In this document: piece after piece, positions 29,209-39,692 of the stretch
Numbering within the stretch: position 1 is the first letter of the stretch
Layout of the letters: every line of letters starts with the position of its first letter
Origin: Methylobacterium sp. E-005
Lineage (GTDB): Bacteria; Pseudomonadota; Alphaproteobacteria; Rhizobiales; Beijerinckiaceae
Direction of reading: 5' to 3'
Assembly (NCBI RefSeq): GCF_022829725.1
Contig: NZ_JAKSYG010000204.1
Coordinates: forward strand, 1-61,120
DNA length: 61,120 nt
Program-made: the position numbers and the translations under genes
The notes under the pieces: generated by a model
What the model was told of the DNA's origin: nothing
What the model saw: the letters and a program-made list of their open reading frames with translations, nothing else
Database searches by the model: none

Positions 29209-30731
29209 CAGGAACTCCTGCGGTCGAGCGCCGCACGGGCCGCGGACGCGCCGGCGGCGATCTCGGCGGCGGTCGCGCCGTCACCCTCGGGAAGCACCGT
29301 GTCCGGCCCCAGGGCTTCGCAGAGGGCTTGGCTGAGCGCAACGGCGTTGTCGAGGGCGCGGGCCGCCTCGTCCGGTCGGCCGAGGGCGATCAGCAGCAGG
29401 CCGAGATGGTAGTGAGCCATCACGAAGCCCCGGTCGAGATAGAGGGCCGCCCGCAGCGCCCGCTCGGCCTCCGCGTCGCGGCCCAGTGCCCGGGCGAGCA
29501 AACCCTCGTAGAAGCGCAGAGCCGGGTCGGTCGGGTCGGTGTCGAGGGCGATGCGCAGGGCTCGCCAGGCGGCTCCGGTATCCCCGGCATCCGCGAGGGC
29601 GCGGATGCGATCACGCCCGGGCAGGTCGTGACCCGACGAGGCGTGGCCCGGCGGGACGGATTGCGCAGGCGGCGCCGCACCCGACGATGAAACCGGGAGC
29701 GGTGCCGGTTCCTGGGCCGGCACGACGGGCCGTGCCAGGTCGGCCAGAGCCGGGGCGTCCGCGAGCGCGCCATCGCGCATCACCGGCGTCTCGAGCGGCG
29801 GACACGCCGACGCGACGTGTATCGCCGGCACCGGCGCCGATGGCTCCGACCGGGTGCGGTAAACCACCGTCCCGGGCAGGCTGACGGCATCGAGGAACCC
29901 CGCGAAGGCCGGGCTCGGCTCGGCATGGCCGAGGAGCAGCCAGCCATCCGTCCGCAGCCGGCGGCCGAGGCCGCGCACCACCGCGGCGACCGTCCGGGCA
30001 TCGAAGTAGATCAGCACGTTGCGGCAGAGGATCAGGTCGAACCGCTCGCCGTCCCGCGCCAGCGGCTCGGTGAGGGTGAGCAGGTTGCCCCGCTCGAACC
30101 GCACCAGCCCGCGGAATTCGGGACGCAGGGCGTAGCCGCCCTCCCGCCGGATACCCGGGGCGGGCGGGAGGCGGGTGAAGTAGCGCAGTCGCTCCTCCGC
30201 CGGCATCGTGCGCAGGGCCCAGCGGCCGTACTCGGCGGCGCGGGCGGTGGCGAGGGCCTCGGTGCTGATGTCGGTGCCGAGAATCGAGACCCGCCAGTCC
30301 GGCAGGGCCTCGCCCAGAAGTTCCTGCACCAGGATCGCCAGGGAGTAGGGCTCCGCCCCGGTCGAGCAGCCGGCGCTCCAGATCCGCAAGGTGCGCTCGG
30401 GGGCCCGGGCCGCGATCAGCGCCGGCAGGATCCGCTCGCGTAGAGCCTGGAACTGCTCGGCGTAGCGGAAGAAGAAGGTTTCACCGACGGTGATCTCCGC
30501 CTCCAGCCGCGCCCACTCGGCTTCGCCCCGCGTCCCGTCCGACAGGAGCGCGGCATAGGCCGCGCAATCGGCCGCCGCGGCGTCGCGGAAGCGCCGGCGC
30601 AGCCGCTCGATCAGGAGATCGTCCTTGTCGGCATAGTAGTGGTGGCCGGTGCGCGCGATGATCCGCGCCTTCAGCGCCGCGTAGGCGGGATCGGCACCCG
30701 GAGCGGGAGGGGAAGAACCCGGAGGCGGCAT
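29208..30731 (-). CDS. cheR: CheR methyltransferase with C-terminal repeats
   Basis: Methylates receptor glutamates using S-adenosylmethionine. The 507-residue protein is nearly twice the size of plain CheR. The catalytic part (about 20-275) has WSAGCSTGAEPYS (SAM-binding) and LCRNVLIYFD. A Pro/Ala-rich linker follows, then tetratricopeptide-like repeats (about 375-475). WspC and FrzF have the same arrangement. The stop overlaps the second cheW, and the first cheW ends six bases before its start. Confidence 0.94.
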   Translation of the reverse strand: MPPPGSSPPAPGADPAYAALKARIIARTGHHYYADKDDLLIERLRRRFRDAAAADCAAYAALLSDGTRGEAEWARLEAEITVGETFFFRYAEQFQALRERILPALIAARAPERTLRIWSAGCSTGAEPYSLAILVQELLGEALPDWRVSILGTDISTEALATARAAEYGRWALRTMPAEERLRYFTRLPPAPGIRREGGYALRPEFRGLVRFERGNLLTLTEPLARDGERFDLILCRNVLIYFDARTVAAVVRGLGRRLRTDGWLLLGHAEPSPAFAGFLDAVSLPGTVVYRTRSEPSAPVPAIHVASACPPLETPVMRDGALADAPALADLARPVVPAQEPAPLPVSSSGAAPPAQSVPPGHASSGHDLPGRDRIRALADAGDTGAAWRALRIALDTDPTDPALRFYEGLLARALGRDAEAERALRAALYLDRGFVMAHYHLGLLLIALGRPDEAARALDNAVALSQALCEALGPDTVLPEGDGATAAEIAAGASAARAALDRRSS

Positions 30732-30737
30732 CGCGGA

Positions 30738-31253
30738 TCAGGCGAGGTCGGGCAGGGCCGCAAGGCGCTCGGCGGCGACCCGGGCGAGCGCCGCGACCCG
30801 CGCACGCTCCTGGGCGGAGAGCAGGCGCGCGGGCGCCAGGACGTGGACGAGGCGTTCGTCGCGGACGAGTTCGGCCACGACGCAGCCATTGAGCGTCCCC
30901 TCCTCGCCGGCTGGCCGAATCGCGGGGTCGGGAACAATGATGAGGTCGGCGACCCGATCGACGCAATAGGCCACCGCCTCGCCCCGCACGAGGACGAGAT
31001 GCGCGTAGAGGCCGGCCGGAGACGGGTCTGCACGGATGCCGAGGAGGCTGGCGAGGTCGATGACGGGGACCGGCGCACCGCCGAGATTGAGAAAGCCGCT
31101 CAGCCAGCCTCCGGCGGCCGGCGGCGCGTGCAGGTCCGGCAGCGGCAGCACCTCGGCCACGGCGGCATGCGGCAGGGCGCAGGGCGTGCCGGCGACGTCG
31201 AGGAGGAGATAGGCCGTACCGCTGCTGGCCAAGATCGCCCGCTCCCCCGCCAT
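30738..31253 (-). CDS. cheW: CheW-type coupling protein, first copy
   Basis: First gene of the chemosensory operon. From the ATG at 31253 the protein has 171 residues and one CheW domain (LLLDVAGTPCALPHAAVAEVLPLPD, LNLGGAPVPVIDL, VADLIIVPD). A short C-terminal helical tail follows. The frame stays open far upstream, but that part is not CheW-like. The operon promoter should be in the 182-base divergent gap to the small secreted gene at 31436. Confidence 0.85.
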   Translation of the reverse strand: MAGERAILASSGTAYLLLDVAGTPCALPHAAVAEVLPLPDLHAPPAAGGWLSGFLNLGGAPVPVIDLASLLGIRADPSPAGLYAHLVLVRGEAVAYCVDRVADLIIVPDPAIRPAGEEGTLNGCVVAELVRDERLVHVLAPARLLSAQERARVAALARVAAERLAALPDLA

Positions 31254-31435
31254 CCGCGCCTCTCGACCGGGCTGGATGGCGCAATAGGCCGAGTCGGCGC
31301 TTCCGGCAATCGGCGGCCGGTCAGGACCAACCCCGGGAACCAAGTCTTGGCTCAGCCGCTTATTTTCCGACGCAGCAGCGCCGCATCTATGATGGTCGGC
31401 GCCTCGCCTGCGCCGATCTACGCCAGGGATTGACG

Positions 31436-31681
31436 ATGAGGAAACTTCTGTTGGCCGCTGCGTCGCTGACGCTCCTCGCGGGCTCCGCCTACGCCCAGGG
31501 TAACTCACCCTATAACAACTCTGGCGCGCAGGCCGGTGGCCCGCGTGGCGGCATGGAGCGCGCCGGCGAGGCGGCCGCGATGGAGCGGGGGCCCGCACCG
31601 GCCGCCCGGCCGATGATGCGTAAGCGGATGATGCACAAGCGGATGATGAAGCATCACCGCCGGATGCGTCACCACATGTGA
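31436..31681 (+). CDS. Small secreted protein with a Met/His/Arg-rich tail
   Basis: An 81-residue product. Residues 1-22 form a Sec signal peptide cleaved after AYA. The mature part is Gly/Ala/Pro-rich and ends in a tail of about 22 residues built almost only from Met, His, Arg and Lys (MMRKRMM, HKRMMKHHRR). Such a tail could bind copper or another metal, but no family is recognised. ATG at 31436 is preferred to a TTG six bases earlier. A strong terminator follows. Confidence 0.7.
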   Translation: MRKLLLAAASLTLLAGSAYAQGNSPYNNSGAQAGGPRGGMERAGEAAAMERGPAPAARPMMRKRMMHKRMMKHHRRMRHHM

Positions 31682-31725
31682 TCACCCAAGGCTCGGCGCC
31701 GGAGGGCGATCGGGCCTCGGCCATC

Positions 31726-31755
31726 AGGCCTGCCGCACCCGCGGCAGGCCTTTTT
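31726..31755 (+). terminator. Terminator after the Met/His-rich gene
   Basis: AGGCCTGCCGC (31726-31736) pairs perfectly with GCGGCAGGCCT (31741-31751) across a four-base loop and runs into a stretch of Ts. Confidence 0.88.
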
Positions 31756-31914
31756 CGTGCCCCAGCCCCGGAAAGCCTCCCACGACACGCGCCTGCAACG
31801 TCACGCCGCCTGGAACCATAATTCCAGTCAACGCGCTCGAAAAGCAGCGCGCGACAAGCTTGCCGGATGTCGGCCTGCCGTTCACCTTCGCGACAAGTCA
31901 GATCCACGTGGCCG

Positions 31915-31932
31915 ATGTTCGGAAACGAACAC
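31915..31932 (+). promoter_or_regulatory. Candidate GlpR operator upstream of glpR
   Basis: TGTTCG (31916-31921), four bases, CGAACA (31926-31931): a perfect inverted repeat that closely matches the E. coli GlpR operator half-sites (ATGTTCG). It lies about 55 bases before glpR and suggests autoregulation. Confidence 0.55.
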
Positions 31933-31986
31933 CCCGAACCTGGGGTCTCAGCGCGACGGATCGTGGAAGAAATTGAGGGAGGATCG

Positions 31987-32808
31987 ATGTCGCGCCCGCT
32001 CGACCGGAGAGCCGAGGACAGGATCGAGACGACCGGCGTCGAGGGGCGGCGCAGCGCCATCGTGGGGGCGGTGCGCCAGCGGGGCTTCGTCACCATCGAG
32101 GCCCTCGCGGCGCAGTTCGGGGTCACCGTCCAGACGATCCGCCGCGATCTCAACGAGTTGAGCGCAGAGGGCCGGCTGGAGCGCTACCGCGGCGGCGGCG
32201 GACTGCCATCGAGCGTCGAGAACATCGACTATGCGGACCGCCGGGTCACCCTGCTCCCCGAGAAGACCCGGATCGGCCGCCTCGCGGCGAGCCGGATCCC
32301 GTCGCATTGCTCGGTCTTCATCAATATCGGCACGACGCCCGAGGCGGTCGCCCGCGAGCTGACCCACCACGACGATCTCAGCATCATCACCAACAATCTT
32401 AACGTCGCGCTCTCCCTGGCGGAGGCGACGGAATTCCGGATCGTCGTCGCCGGCGGCACCGTGCGCAACCGCGACGGGGCCGTGCTCGGCCAGCTTACCT
32501 GCGACACGCTCAGCCAGTTCCGGGTCGACGTGGCGGTGATCGGAATCAGCGGCATCGACGCAGACGGAGCGCTCCTCGACTACGATTACGAGGAGGTGCG
32601 CGCCACCCAGACCATCCTGGCGCATGCCCGGAAAACCTTCCTGGTCGCCGACCACACGAAATTCACCCGGCGCCCGATGGTGCAGGTCGGACGGTTCGAC
32701 CAGATCGATACCTTCTTCACCGATCGGCCGCCGTCGCCGGAGATCGTCGCGCTGCTGGAGCGTCAGGGCGTCAGCCTCGCGGTCGCCGACGGGCCGGACG
32801 AACCGTAA
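31987..32808 (+). CDS. glpR: DeoR-family glycerol regulon repressor
   Basis: A 273-residue DeoR-type repressor. The winged helix (about 22-75) contains TIEALAAQFGVTVQTIRRDL. The C-terminal sugar-phosphate-binding domain has the SVFINIGTT and VVAGGTVR motifs. The ATG at 31987 follows GGGAGG. It stands at the head of glpD-glpK-glpF, so it very probably represses these genes and is released by glycerol-3-phosphate. Confidence 0.9.
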   Translation: MSRPLDRRAEDRIETTGVEGRRSAIVGAVRQRGFVTIEALAAQFGVTVQTIRRDLNELSAEGRLERYRGGGGLPSSVENIDYADRRVTLLPEKTRIGRLAASRIPSHCSVFINIGTTPEAVARELTHHDDLSIITNNLNVALSLAEATEFRIVVAGGTVRNRDGAVLGQLTCDTLSQFRVDVAVIGISGIDADGALLDYDYEEVRATQTILAHARKTFLVADHTKFTRRPMVQVGRFDQIDTFFTDRPPSPEIVALLERQGVSLAVADGPDEP

Positions 32809-32821
32809 CGAACATCGATTT

Positions 32822-32835
32822 TTTCGCTTGCGAAA
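32822..32835 (+). promoter_or_regulatory. Candidate GlpR operator upstream of glpD
   Basis: TTTCG (32822-32826), four bases, CGAAA (32831-32835), just after an AACGAACAT half-site at 32807-32815. Both lie in the 84-base gap between glpR and glpD. Confidence 0.4.
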
Positions 32836-32892
32836 GCCTTCGGCCGGGTCAATATATCTCCACCTCGCCATTCAGGTCAGGCAGGAGAAACC

Positions 32893-34425
32893 ATGGCGGC
32901 AGCAACGCGCCAGCGCGAGCCGTCCGACGCCTATGATCTGCTGGTCGTCGGCGGCGGCATCAACGGTACCGGCATCGTCCGGGACGCGGCCGGCCGCGGC
33001 CTGTCGGTCCTCCTGGCCGAGCGTGGCGATCTCGCGGGCTTCACCTCGTCGTCCTCGACGAAGCTGATCCATGGCGGCCTGCGCTACCTCGAATATTACG
33101 AGTTCCGCCTCGTGCGTGAGGCTCTGGCGGAGCGCGAGCGGCTGCTGCGGCTCGCTCCCCATGTGATCTGGCCCCTGCGCTTCGTTCTGCCCCACGACGA
33201 GGGGTTGCGCCCGGCCTGGATGCTGCGGCTCGGCCTGTTCCTCTACGATCACCTCGCACGCCTGCGCACGCTGCCAGGCTCGCACGGGGTCGACCTGCGC
33301 AATTCCGCCTACGGCGCGCCGCTGCAGAAACGGCTCAAGCGCGGCTTCGTCTATTCCGACTGCTGGGTCGAGGACAGCCGCCTCGTCGTGCTCAACGCCA
33401 TGGACGCCCGCGAGCGTGGCGCCACGGTGCTGACCCGCACCGGCGTGGTCTCGGCAAGGCGCGAGGGCGAGGGCTGGGTCGCGACCTTGCGCGACGAGCG
33501 CGGGGGCGCCGAGCGGACGATCCGCGCAAAGTCAGTGGTCAACGCCGCCGGCCCCTGGGTCAGCGCGACGCTCGGCGGCACCCTCGGCATCAACAGCCGC
33601 GCGGCGGTACGGCTGATCAAGGGCAGCCACATCGTGGTGAAGCGCCTGTTCGAAGGCGATCAGGCCTACATCCTGCAGCAGCCCGACAAGCGCATCATCT
33701 TCGCGATCCCCTACGAGCGCGACTTCACGCTGATCGGCACCACCGACGTGCCCTATGATGGGGAGCCCGGCCCGGTCTCGATCTCCCCCGAGGAGACCGA
33801 CTACCTCTGCGGCTGCATCAACCGCTCGTTCGACACCAAGATCACCCCGGCCGACGTGGTCTGGAGCTATTCGGGTGTCCGCCCGCTCTACGACGACGCG
33901 GCCGAGAACGCCTCGGCGGTGACCCGCGACTACGTCCTCGACGTCGAGGACCAGGGCGGCAAGGCTGCCGTGCTGTCAGTGTTCGGCGGCAAGATCACGA
34001 CTTACCGGCGGCTTGCCGAGCACGCGCTGGAGAAGCTGAAGCCGTACTACCCGCACCTCAAGAAGGCCTGGACGGGCGACGCCGTCCTGCCGGGCGGCGC
34101 GATGACGGATGCCGATTTCGACCAGTTCCTGGCGAAGCTGAAATCGGAAAAACCGTTCCTGCCGGAGGAGACCGCCCGCCGCCTTGCCCGTGCCTACGGA
34201 ACGCGGGCGCGCGACATCGTCGGGAATGCCCGTTCCATGGCGGATCTCGGCGAGGCCTTCGATGGCGGACTCACGGCGGCGGAGGTCGATTACCTGCGCA
34301 CCGAGGAATGGGCGGTCACCGCCGAGGATATCCTGTGGCGGCGCTCGAAGCTCGGCCTGCGCACGGGCGCGGAGAGCGCGGCGCGCCTGACCGCCTATCT
34401 CGATCGCAGGGCCGAGGCGGCCTGA
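32893..34425 (+). CDS. glpD: Aerobic glycerol-3-phosphate dehydrogenase
   Basis: Oxidises glycerol-3-phosphate to dihydroxyacetone phosphate and passes electrons to quinone at the inner membrane. The 510-residue protein has the FAD-binding GGGINGTG at residues 20-27, the SSSSTKLIHGGLRYLE signature and the FGGKITTYR motif near 360. AGGAG precedes the ATG. It is the second gene of the glp operon. Confidence 0.96.
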   Translation: MAAATRQREPSDAYDLLVVGGGINGTGIVRDAAGRGLSVLLAERGDLAGFTSSSSTKLIHGGLRYLEYYEFRLVREALAERERLLRLAPHVIWPLRFVLPHDEGLRPAWMLRLGLFLYDHLARLRTLPGSHGVDLRNSAYGAPLQKRLKRGFVYSDCWVEDSRLVVLNAMDARERGATVLTRTGVVSARREGEGWVATLRDERGGAERTIRAKSVVNAAGPWVSATLGGTLGINSRAAVRLIKGSHIVVKRLFEGDQAYILQQPDKRIIFAIPYERDFTLIGTTDVPYDGEPGPVSISPEETDYLCGCINRSFDTKITPADVVWSYSGVRPLYDDAAENASAVTRDYVLDVEDQGGKAAVLSVFGGKITTYRRLAEHALEKLKPYYPHLKKAWTGDAVLPGGAMTDADFDQFLAKLKSEKPFLPEETARRLARAYGTRARDIVGNARSMADLGEAFDGGLTAAEVDYLRTEEWAVTAEDILWRRSKLGLRTGAESAARLTAYLDRRAEAA

Positions 34426-34479
34426 TTGTTTCGGCCCCGATCCGGCGCAGACCGGTCGGGCATAACAGGGGAGGGAACG

Positions 34480-35985
<1,506 letters not shown>

Positions 35986-36100
35986 GCGGCTTTTCCCGCC
36001 CCTGGCGATTCCGGGTAGGCCTGGGGTCGCAAGGGGAGGAGAGCGCCTTCGCGCGCCTCCAAGACTCTCAAAATCAACAACAAACGGGGGAGACTACAGC

Positions 36101-36832
36101 ATGACATCACCCTTCCTGGGCGAGTTCCTCGGCACGATGACGCTGATCGTCCTGGGCGACGGGATCGTCGCCGGCGCCCTGCTCAAGAAATCCAAGGGCG
36201 AGGGCGCGGGCTGGATCGCCATCACCGCGGGCTGGGCCTTCGCGGTGCTCGCCGGCATCTTCGTGGCGAACGCCACCGGCAGCCCCGACGCGCATCTCAA
36301 TCCCGCCGTGACGGTGGCGGGCGCAGTCAGCGCCGGGGATTTCAGCAAGCTCGCGGTCTACATCCCGGCCCAGATGCTCGGCGCCTTCGCGGGCGCGGTC
36401 ATCGTCTGGCTCCACTATCTGCCGCATTGGGCGGCGACCCCGGAGCAGGACCTGAAGCTCGCCTGCTTCTGCACCGGCCCGGCGATCCGCGATGCGAAAT
36501 CCAACTGGATCTCCGAGATCATCGCGACCTTCTTCCTGATCCTGACGATCTCCGCCCTTGTCACCAACACGCTGGGCGCCACCGGGGCGATCCCGCGGGG
36601 CGTGGCGCCCTACATGGTCGGCATGCTGGTCTGGGGCATCGGCCTCTCGCTCGGCGGCACCACCGGCTACGCCATCAACCCGGCCCGCGACCTCGGACCG
36701 CGCATCGCCCACGCAGTGCTGCCGATCGCCGGCAAGGGCTCTTCGGATTGGAGCTACGCGCTGATCCCGGTCGCCGCCCCGGTGGTTGGCGCGGCTTTGG
36801 CCGGGCTGTTCGTGCGGGCGCTGGGGATCTGA
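36101..36832 (+). CDS. glpF: Glycerol uptake facilitator (aquaglyceroporin)
   Basis: A 243-residue inner-membrane channel of the MIP family. Both pore motifs are present: HLNPAVT (near 66) and INPARDLGPR (near 190). The aspartate right after the second NPAR is typical of glycerol-conducting rather than water-only channels. Six membrane segments can be read. The gene starts 115 bases after glpK and is the last glp gene here. Confidence 0.95.
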   Translation: MTSPFLGEFLGTMTLIVLGDGIVAGALLKKSKGEGAGWIAITAGWAFAVLAGIFVANATGSPDAHLNPAVTVAGAVSAGDFSKLAVYIPAQMLGAFAGAVIVWLHYLPHWAATPEQDLKLACFCTGPAIRDAKSNWISEIIATFFLILTISALVTNTLGATGAIPRGVAPYMVGMLVWGIGLSLGGTTGYAINPARDLGPRIAHAVLPIAGKGSSDWSYALIPVAAPVVGAALAGLFVRALGI

Positions 36833-36970
36833 CGGAACGCCCACACCCTTAACCACCGCGGGGCGTCCCTGCGTCGCGGCGGTTTGCGGTGCGGGGTCTG
36901 GCGGCTTAAGTCAGGGCGATCCCGACCGCGCCCCTGGGGCGCCTCCACACGGTGTGGCAGCCCCCGACCC

Positions 36971-37948
36971 ATGGCCGTCGTCCTCGACATCCTGAAGAAC
37001 GATCCGCGACCGGTCCGCCACCCCGAGAAGGCGCATCGGCCCGATCAGCCCGTCCAGGCCAAGAAGCCGGACTGGATCCGCGTGAAGGCGCCGGGCTCGA
37101 GGGCCTGGACCGAGACGCAGAAGATCGTCCGCGAGCACGGCCTCGTCACGGTCTGCGAGGAGGCGGGCTGCCCGAATATCGGCGAGTGCTGGGAGAAGCG
37201 GCACGCCACCTTCATGATCATGGGCGACACCTGCACGCGGGCCTGCGCCTTCTGCAACGTGCGCACCGGCCTGCCCGACGCCCTCGATAGGGCTGAGCCC
37301 GAGAAGATCGGCGACTCGGTCGCCAAGCTCGGCCTGCATCACGTGGTGATCACCTCGGTCGACCGCGACGACCTGAAGGACGGCGGCGCCGAGCATTTCT
37401 CCCGGACTATCGCGGCGATCCGGCGGGCCAGCCCCGGCACCACGGTGGAGATCCTGACCCCCGACTTCCTGCGCAAGGACGGTGCCCTCGAAACCGTCGT
37501 CGCTGCCAAGCCCGACGTGTTCAACCACAACCTGGAGACCGTGCCGGCCAAGTACCTCACGGTGCGGCCCGGCGCCCGCTACTTCCACTCCGTGCGCCTG
37601 CTGCAGCGGGTGAAGGAGCTCGATCCGACGATCTTCACCAAGTCCGGGATCATGGTCGGGCTCGGTGAGGAACGGAACGAGGTACTCCAGCTGATGGACG
37701 ACCTGCGCTCGGCCGATGTCGATTTCCTGACCATCGGCCAGTACCTGCAGCCGTCGAAGAAGCACCACGAGGTCGTGCGCTTCGTCCCCCCCGACGAGTT
37801 CAAAGCCTACGAGACCACCGCCTATGCCAAGGGCTTCCTGCTGGTCTCGGCCACGCCGCTGACGCGTTCGTCGCACCATGCGGGTGAGGATTTCGCGCGT
37901 TTGCAGGCTGCACGTCGGGCGAAACTGGCGCCCGCGCTCTCGGCCTGA
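36971..37948 (+). CDS. lipA: Lipoyl synthase
   Basis: A radical SAM enzyme that inserts two sulfurs into octanoyl groups on lipoyl domains. The 325-residue protein carries both iron-sulfur clusters: C62, C67 and C73 for the auxiliary cluster, and the CxxxCxxC of C88, C92 and C95 for the radical SAM cluster. The ATG at 36971 matches the family start. In relatives it follows the pyruvate dehydrogenase genes; here glpF precedes it. The RatA-like gene begins 15 bases after. Confidence 0.97.
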   Translation: MAVVLDILKNDPRPVRHPEKAHRPDQPVQAKKPDWIRVKAPGSRAWTETQKIVREHGLVTVCEEAGCPNIGECWEKRHATFMIMGDTCTRACAFCNVRTGLPDALDRAEPEKIGDSVAKLGLHHVVITSVDRDDLKDGGAEHFSRTIAAIRRASPGTTVEILTPDFLRKDGALETVVAAKPDVFNHNLETVPAKYLTVRPGARYFHSVRLLQRVKELDPTIFTKSGIMVGLGEERNEVLQLMDDLRSADVDFLTIGQYLQPSKKHHEVVRFVPPDEFKAYETTAYAKGFLLVSATPLTRSSHHAGEDFARLQAARRAKLAPALSA

Positions 37949-37963
37949 GGAAACCCAGACACG

Positions 37964-38422
37964 ATGCCGTCCTTCCGGGTCACCCGCACGGTGAAGCATT
38001 CGCCGCAGCAGATGTACGACCTCGTCGCCGACGTGGAGCGTTACCCCGAGTTCCTGCCGCTGTGCGAATCCCTGCGGGTGATCCGCCGCCAGGACATGCC
38101 CGATGGCGGGCATGTCCTGATCGCCGAGATGGGTGTGGGCTACAAGGCGATCCGCGAGCGCTTCACCACCCGGGTCAGCCTCGATCCCGCGAATCTCAAG
38201 ATCGTGGCCGAGTATATCGACGGCCCGTTCCGGCATCTGGAGAACCGCTGGCTGTTCAAGGAAGCGCCGAACGGCGGCTGTGCGGTGGATTTCTTCATCA
38301 CTTACGAGTTCAAGAGCCGCACCCTCGGGCTCCTGATGGGCACGATGTTCGACCGGGCTTTCCGCAAGTTCACCGACGCCTTCGAGGGGCGGGCGGATCG
38401 GATGTACGGGGCGCGGGCTTAG
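37964..38422 (+). CDS. RatA/COQ10-family START-like protein
   Basis: A 152-residue polyketide-cyclase/START-fold protein. The N-terminal VKHSPQQMYDLVADVERYPEFLP motif is characteristic of the family. Members are annotated either as coenzyme Q-binding COQ10 homologs or as RatA; next to lipA in alphaproteobacteria the quinone-binding role is more plausible. It is probably co-transcribed with lipA (15-base gap). Confidence 0.92.
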   Translation: MPSFRVTRTVKHSPQQMYDLVADVERYPEFLPLCESLRVIRRQDMPDGGHVLIAEMGVGYKAIRERFTTRVSLDPANLKIVAEYIDGPFRHLENRWLFKEAPNGGCAVDFFITYEFKSRTLGLLMGTMFDRAFRKFTDAFEGRADRMYGARA

Positions 38423-38426
38423 CCCG

Positions 38427-38458
38427 CCGTCATCGCTTCGCTGCGCGCGCAAGGACGG
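38427..38458. repeat. Short inverted repeat between convergent genes
   Basis: CCGTC (38427-38431) and GACGG (38454-38458) flank an inner GC-rich part. The text resembles one half of the dispersed CCGTCATTGCGAGCGnAGCGAAG-type repeats of Hyphomicrobiales in reverse, and a related fragment starts near 60830. It may work as a bidirectional terminator. Confidence 0.35.
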
Positions 38459-38460
38459 TT

Positions 38461-39678
38461 TCAGAGCCGCGCCGGCACGCGCACGTGCTCCGGCCGAACC
38501 CCCATCCCGATCATCCGCGCCGGAAGAACCTGCAGGGGCGGCACCGCATCGAGGATCCGTAGCGCGAGCGGCGCGCGGAGCGGCGCGTCGGCCTTGAGCG
38601 AAGCGGCGATCACCCGCGACTGGATCACCCGCTGCAGCGCCTGCGTGGCCCAGACCGGGAACATCCGCCGGGCCTGGACCCGGGCGAGGTTGGCCTCGGC
38701 GACGGGACCGGCCCGCAGCGGCCCGGCCAGGAGATTGGCCGCCGCCACCGCATCCTGGATCGCGAGGTTGATCCCGACGCCCCCCACCGGCGACATAGCG
38801 TGGGCCGCGTCGCCGATGCAGAGCAGCCCGGGCCGGTGCCAGCGCGCCAGCCGGTCGACCGTGACGGTCAGGAGCTTGACCGCATCCCAGTCAGCGATCT
38901 CCCCGGTGCGGTCAGCCAGGAACGGCGCGATCTGCGCAACCGCCTCCCGGAAGGCCGGAAGACCTTTCTCCCGAAGCGCCGCGTCGCCGCCCTTCGGCAC
39001 CACGTAGGCGCATTGCCACGCATCGCCGCGGTCGAGGGTGATGAGGATGCGGCCCGGCCCGAAGCGGCCGGCCGCCGCCTCGGGGTCGCCGTCCCGGCGG
39101 GGCAGACGGAACCACAGGACGTCGATCGGCGCACCGAAGGCCCGGGGCGTGAAGCCCGCGCAGTCCCGCATCCGCGAATGGCGGCCGTCGGCGCACAGCA
39201 CGAGGTCCGAGCGGATCTCGACCGGCCCGTCCGGTCCCTCGGCACGCACGCCCGCGACCCGGCCGTCCGCCTCGATCAGGTCCCGGGCCTCGGTGCGGCG
39301 GATCACGCGGAAGGCTGGGTAGCGGCCGGCCTCGCCGGCCAGAAAGTCCAAAAAATCCCATTGCGGCATGAAGGACAGGAAGCGGTTGCGCGTCGGCAGC
39401 CGACTGAAATCGGCGACCCGGTAGCTGCGCCCGGCGACGACCCCGGAAAAATGCTCGACACGCCTCTGGGGCAGGGCGCGGAAGCGCTCGGTGAAGCCCA
39501 ACTCGTCCATCAGGTCGAGGGTGGACGGGTGGATCGTGTCGCCGCGGAAGTCGCGCAGGAAATCCGCGTGCTTCTCCAGCACGATCGTGTCGATCCCGGC
39601 GCGGGCGAAGAGCAGGCCGGCCATCATCCCGGCGGGGCCGCCGCCGACGATGCAGAGCCGGGTGGTCACCGTCTCCAT
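38461..39678 (-). CDS. FAD-dependent aromatic-ring-type monooxygenase
   Basis: A 405-residue flavoprotein of the p-hydroxybenzoate hydroxylase/UbiH fold. The N-terminal GGGPAGMMAG (12-21) binds FAD, a DG motif lies near 165 (CADGRHS), and GDAAHAMSPVGG (near 290) binds the flavin ribityl chain. The substrate is unknown; similar genes are often annotated as FAD-dependent oxidoreductases. It is downstream of cinA on the same strand with a 14-base gap and interrupts the usual lipA-RatA-cinA-ispDF order. Confidence 0.9.
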   Translation of the reverse strand: METVTTRLCIVGGGPAGMMAGLLFARAGIDTIVLEKHADFLRDFRGDTIHPSTLDLMDELGFTERFRALPQRRVEHFSGVVAGRSYRVADFSRLPTRNRFLSFMPQWDFLDFLAGEAGRYPAFRVIRRTEARDLIEADGRVAGVRAEGPDGPVEIRSDLVLCADGRHSRMRDCAGFTPRAFGAPIDVLWFRLPRRDGDPEAAAGRFGPGRILITLDRGDAWQCAYVVPKGGDAALREKGLPAFREAVAQIAPFLADRTGEIADWDAVKLLTVTVDRLARWHRPGLLCIGDAAHAMSPVGGVGINLAIQDAVAAANLLAGPLRAGPVAEANLARVQARRMFPVWATQALQRVIQSRVIAASLKADAPLRAPLALRILDAVPPLQVLPARMIGMGVRPEHVRVPARL

Positions 39679-39692
39679 GAAGTCCCTCCCGG

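Larger units (their letters stand above)
31682..31986. other. Gap between the small secreted gene and glpR
   Basis: About 300 bases holding the terminator at 31726-31755 and a GlpR operator-like site at 31915-31932. Nothing coding was found. Confidence 0.6.

Noticed and set aside
31254..32153. 300-residue N-terminal extension of the first CheW gene
   Set aside because: It runs antisense across a secreted protein gene, a terminator and glpR; only the part after 31253 is CheW-like.
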